A DNA stretch of 17,188 bases. Source: an uncultured Oscillospiraceae bacterium. Its GTDB lineage: Bacteria > Bacillota_A > Clostridia > Oscillospirales > Oscillospiraceae. The notes beneath the pieces are model-generated. The model was not told where the DNA came from, did not search any database, and was given only the letters and a program-made list of their open reading frames with translations. The stretch is taken from the NCBI GenBank assembly GCA_944387745.1, contig CALXGD010000187.1:1-17188 (forward strand), given 5' to 3'. Positions 14,033-17,188 of the stretch are shown here, piece by piece. Positions within the stretch are counted from its first letter, which is position 1; each line of letters starts with the position of its first letter. The position numbers were made by a program, and so were the translations under genes.

Positions 14033-14273
14033 CTTTTATGTCCCTCCTAAAGGAGAGACTCCCACTTTTCTTCCTGATCAGTGTAGCACAGGTCCTGAAA
14101 AAAGGCAAGAGCCACATTCAGGAATTCATCAACGGGTCCGGGCGTTCGAAAAGCAGCCTTGCCCCTAAAATTGTGATTTTTCACAAAGAGCAGGGCTGTT
14201 TTTCCGGCGAACGGACCGAGAAATGCGAGAATCCACCCATTTCATGCACAAGAAAGCGAGTTGATTTTTTAGC
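14033..14273 (+). promoter_or_regulatory. Structured 5' leader of rpoB with attenuator-like terminator
   Basis: The leader contains three hairpins: CTCCT-AA-AGGAG near 14044-14055; TCCTGA (14093-14098) with TCAGGA (14118-14123) enclosing GGC-AAGA-GCC; and a terminator-like structure at 14149-14203. I see no ribosomal protein gene here. An open frame from 14038 to 14283 has no ribosome binding site and no recognisable protein, so I treat the stretch as untranslated. The third hairpin is listed separately. Confidence 0.6.
14149..14203 (+). terminator. Terminator-like hairpin (attenuator) in the rpoB leader
   Basis: CAGCCTTGC (14154-14162) pairs fully with GCAGGGCTG (14190-14198). The stem extends through AAAAG (14149-14153) against T5 (14199-14203). 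Nested inside is TTGTGA-TTTT-TCACAA (14171-14186). The stem followed by T5 is the form of an intrinsic terminator, placed after the promoter and 70 nt before the start codon, so part of the transcripts may end here. Confidence 0.65.
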
Positions 14274-17188
14274 ATGGTCGTAAAGGATGTAATGTATGGC
14301 AAGACCCTCCGCAAGAGCTTTGCCCGGTATCAGGAGATCCTGGATATGCCCAACCTGCTGGAGGTCCAAAAGAAATCCTACCAGTGGTTTTTGGACACGG
14401 GTCTGCGGGAGGTGTTCAAGGATGTGGACGCCATCACCGACTACGCCGGCAACCTGGAGCTGTCCTTCATTGACTACTCCATGGACGAGAAGCCCAAGTA
14501 CGACATCGAGGAGTGCAAGGCCCGGGACATGTCCTACGCCGCCCCCATCAAGGTGAAGGTGCGCCTGCGCAACAAGGAGACCGAGGAGATCAAGGAGCAG
14601 GAGATCTTCATGGGTGATTTCCCCATTATGACCAACTCCGGCACCTTTGTCATCAACGGGGCCGAGCGGGTCATCGTCTCCCAGATCACCCGCTCCCCCG
14701 GCATGTACTTTACCGACACCCCGGACAAGGCGGACAACCATATCTATGAGACCACCGTCATCCCCTACCGGGGCGCCTGGCTGGAGTATGAGACCGACCT
14801 GTCCAACGTGTTCTATGTGCGCATCGACAAGAACCGCAAGCTGCCCATCACCTGCCTCATCCGGGCCATCGGCCCCAAGACAGACGCGGAGATCATCGAG
14901 ATGTTCGGTGAGGACGAGCGGATCCTCTCCACACTGGAGAAGGACCCCTGCAAGACCTATGAGGAGGCCATGCTGGAGATCTACCGAAAGCTGCGCCCAG
15001 GTGAGCCCCCCACCCTGGATTCCGCTGAGACTCTGCTGAACGCCACCTTCTACGACCCCCATCGCTACGACCTATCCGCGGTGGGCCGCTATAAATTCAA
15101 CAAGAAGCTGGCCCTTTGGGCCCGGCTGTCCGGCCGCACCCTGGCCTTGCCGGTGGCCGACCCCCGCACCGGCGAAATTTTGGCCGAGGCCGGGGAGTCC
15201 CTCACCCGGGAGCGCGCCCGGGAGCTGGACAACGCCGGCGTGACCGAGGCGGTCCTGGATGTGGACGGCCGGCAGGTGAAGGTGTTCGCCAACAACATGG
15301 TGGACATGAAAAACTTCGTGGACTTTGACCCGGAGACATGCGGTATCACCGAGCTGGTGTCCTTCCCCGCCCTGTGCGCCCTGCTGGACCGCCGGGAGGC
15401 GGAAAATCTGTCCGACGAGGACTTTAAGGACCTGGTGCGCGACAGTCAGGACGCCCTCATCCCCAAGCACATCACTGCCGAGGACATCCTGGCCTCCATC
15501 AACTACCTGAACTGCCTGGCTCACGGGGTGGGCACCCCCGACGACATCGACCACCTGGGCAACCGCCGCCTGCGCTGTGTGGGAGAGCTGATCCAGAACC
15601 AGTTCCGCATCGGCTTTTCCCGCATGGAGCGGGTCATCCGGGAGCGTATGACCACCCAGGACCTGGACTCCGTCACCCCCCAGAGCCTCATCAATATCCG
15701 CCCCGTTACTGCCGCCATCAAGGAGTTCTTCGGCTCCAGCCCCCTGAGCCAGTTCATGGACCAGACCAACCCCCTGTCTGAGCTGACCCACAAGCGCCGC
15801 CTGTCCGCCCTGGGCCCTGGCGGCCTCTCCCGTGACCGGGCCTCCTTTGATGTCCGAGATGTGCACTACAGCCACTACGGCCGTCTGTGTCCCATCGAGA
15901 CCCCCGAAGGTCCCAACATCGGTCTAATTTCCTACCTGGCCTCCTACGCCAGAATCAATCGCTACGGCTTCATTGAGACCCCCTACCGCAAGGTGGATAA
16001 GACCACCGGTCAGGTCACGGATGAGATTGAATATATGTCCGCCGATATGGAGGATGAATTCACCATCTGCCAGGCCACCGAACCGGTGGATGAGGAGGGC
16101 CGCTTCGTCAATGAGCGCATCACCTGCCGCCGGCGCAGCGAGATCATCTCCGTTTCCAAGGATCAGGTGGACTATGTGGACGTGTCTCCCAAGATGATGG
16201 TGTCCATCGCCACCGCCATGATCCCCTTCCTACAGAACGACGACGCCAACCGGGCCCTGATGGGCGCCAACATGCAGCGGCAGGCCGTGCCTCTGCTCTC
16301 CCCCGAGGCCCCCATTGTGGCCACCGGCCAGGAGCACAAGAACTGCATCGACTCTGAGATTGCAATTCTAGCGGAGGGTCCCGGCACCGTCACTAAGGTG
16401 TCCGCCCGGTATATCACCGTGAAATACGACAGCGGCGAGACCAAGGACTACCGCCTGACCAAGTACCTGCGCTCCAACCACGGCACCTGCATCAATCAGC
16501 GCCCCATCGTAAATGCGGGACAGCGGGTGGACTTCCAGGACGTGCTGGCCGACGGCCCCTCCACCGACCGGGGTGAGATCGCCCTGGGCCGGAACATCCT
16601 CATGGGCTTTATGACCTGGGAGGGCTACAACTACGAGGACGCCGTGCTGCTCAATGAGCGCATGGTCCGGGATGACGTGTTCACCTCCATCCACATTGAG
16701 GAATACGAGCTGGAGGCCCGGGACACCAAGCTGGGGCCTGAGACCATCACCCGGGACATCCCCAACGTGGGCGAGGACGCCCTGCGGGACCTGGACGAGC
16801 ACGGCATCATCCGCATCGGCGCGGAGGTCCACGCCGGCGACTATCTGGTGGGCAAGGTGGCCCCCAAGGGCGAGGCCGAGGCCACCGCAGAGGAGAAGCT
16901 CCTGCGGGCCATCTTCGGCGAGAAGGCCCGGGAGGTCCGGGACACCTCCCTGAAGGTGCCCCACGGCGAGAGCGGCACCATCGTGGACGTAAAGATCTTC
17001 ACCCGGGAGAACGGCGACGAGCTGGGCCCCGGCGTCAATCAGAAGGTTCGGGTCTATATCGCCCAGAAGCGAAAGATCTCCGTGGGCGACAAGATGGCCG
17101 GCCGCCACGGCAACAAGGGCGTGGTGTCCCGCATCCTGCCCCAGGAGGATATGCCCTTCCTGCCCGACGGCACCCCCCTGGACATCGT
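14274..17188 (+). CDS. rpoB: DNA-directed RNA polymerase subunit beta (3' end outside window)
   Basis: This is the beta subunit of core RNA polymerase. 971 codons are present and the frame is still open at the window end, against roughly 1200 in Firmicutes. Landmarks in order: [20 protein letters not shown] at the N-terminus; [20 protein letters not shown] with ITRSPGMYF; the Rif pocket [19 protein letters not shown], then [20 protein letters not shown]; the [14 protein letters not shown] motif; [19 protein letters not shown] with the acidic pair near the active site; [20 protein letters not shown]; and [19 protein letters not shown] with the conserved lysines. The rifampicin-contact positions D516, H526 and S531 (E. 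coli numbering; codons at 15759, 15789 and 15804) are wild type. The start could be ATG 14274 ([11 protein letters not shown]) or ATG 14292, which has AAAGGA closer. I choose 14274, the first ATG after an in-frame stop, because family proteins include the KDV-x-YGKT stretch. rplJ and rplL are not directly upstream. Confidence 0.97.
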   Translation, partial: MVVKDVMYGKTLRKSFARYQEILDMPNLLEVQKKSYQWFLDTGLREVFKDVDAITDYAGNLELSFIDYSMDEKPKYDIEECKARDMSYAAPIKVKVRLRNKETEEIKEQEIFMGDFPIMTNSGTFVINGAERVIVSQITRSPGMYFTDTPDKADNHIYETTVIPYRGAWLEYETDLSNVFYVRIDKNRKLPITCLIRAIGPKTDAEIIEMFGEDERILSTLEKDPCKTYEEAMLEIYRKLRPGEPPTLDSAETLLNATFYDPHRYDLSAVGRYKFNKKLALWARLSGRTLALPVADPRTGEILAEAGESLTRERARELDNAGVTEAVLDVDGRQVKVFANNMVDMKNFVDFDPETCGITELVSFPALCALLDRREAENLSDEDFKDLVRDSQDALIPKHITAEDILASINYLNCLAHGVGTPDDIDHLGNRRLRCVGELIQNQFRIGFSRMERVIRERMTTQDLDSVTPQSLINIRPVTAAIKEFFGSSPLSQFMDQTNPLSELTHKRRLSALGPGGLSRDRASFDVRDVHYSHYGRLCPIETPEGPNIGLISYLASYARINRYGFIETPYRKVDKTTGQVTDEIEYMSADMEDEFTICQATEPVDEEGRFVNERITCRRRSEIISVSKDQVDYVDVSPKMMVSIATAMIPFLQNDDANRALMGANMQRQAVPLLSPEAPIVATGQEHKNCIDSEIAILAEGPGTVTKVSARYITVKYDSGETKDYRLTKYLRSNHGTCINQRPIVNAGQRVDFQDVLADGPSTDRGEIALGRNILMGFMTWEGYNYEDAVLLNERMVRDDVFTSIHIEEYELEARDTKLGPETITRDIPNVGEDALRDLDEHGIIRIGAEVHAGDYLVGKVAPKGEAEATAEEKLLRAIFGEKAREVRDTSLKVPHGESGTIVDVKIFTRENGDELGPGVNQKVRVYIAQKRKISVGDKMAGRHGNKGVVSRILPQEDMPFLPDGTPLDI

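Noticed and set aside
14038..14283. Possible 81-residue protein in the rpoB leader
   Set aside because: It has no ribosome binding site in place, overlaps the attenuator-like hairpin and resembles no protein I know. A short regulatory leader peptide cannot be fully excluded.
14181..17108. Several long minus-strand open frames opposite rpoB
   Set aside because: rpoB is certain on the plus strand, and the antisense frames are Val/Gly/Asp/His-rich shadows of its biased codons.
1..17188. CRISPR arrays, tRNA and rRNA genes, prophage or defence-system genes
   Set aside because: I looked for regular direct repeats, cloverleaf-like sequences with CCA ends and defence-type genes and saw none.

Overview
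The window looks like chromosomal DNA from a GC-rich, anaerobic Clostridia, most likely Oscillospiraceae (Flavonifractor/Pseudoflavonifractor/Lawsonibacter-like). The grounds are strong AGGAGG ribosome binding sites, consensus sigma-A promoters, the XpaC/TelA pair, an RpoB sequence of Firmicutes type and a 405-residue threonine ammonia-lyase with a C-terminal ACT domain. The assignment is inferred from protein character, not from a search.

Left part (1-8762): the 3' end of ilvD with a strong terminator; a two-OB-fold SSB-like protein; a leftward four-gene operon (xpaC-like, small membrane protein, telA-like, TPM-domain membrane protein with an Arg/Gly-rich tail) that starts at a near-consensus promoter and ends at a hairpin terminator; a divergent ilvA (threonine ammonia-lyase) with its own promoter; then rightward rpe, recR and a cysteine-rich polytopic membrane protein translationally coupled to recR.

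Middle (8763-10400): about 1.6 kb of decayed insertion sequences. I see pieces of an IS3-type OrfA, the C-terminal two thirds of an IS21-type IstB on the minus strand, and the C-terminal half of an IS256-family transposase on the plus strand, the last two nearly abutting. None appears able to make an active transposase.

Right part (10400-17188): nrdR (minus); a nitroreductase (plus) convergent with a Gdx/SugE-type SMR exporter (minus), the two sharing one bidirectional terminator. The SMR gene has a consensus promoter and a compact leader of two hairpins, the second followed by U8. Its layout matches a guanidine-IV (mepA-type) riboswitch, which fits a guanidinium exporter. Next come a secreted protein with a copper-amine-oxidase-N-like stalk domain (minus) and a 5'-complete, 3'-truncated rpoB (plus). 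rpoB has its own TTGACA/TACAAT promoter and a leader of about 240 nt with a terminator-like hairpin, and no rplL lies directly upstream.

The observations most worth following are the SMR leader (candidate guanidine riboswitch), the attenuator-like rpoB leader, the xpaC-telA-TPM operon with the RGGGF-repeat tail, and the mosaic IS graveyard.
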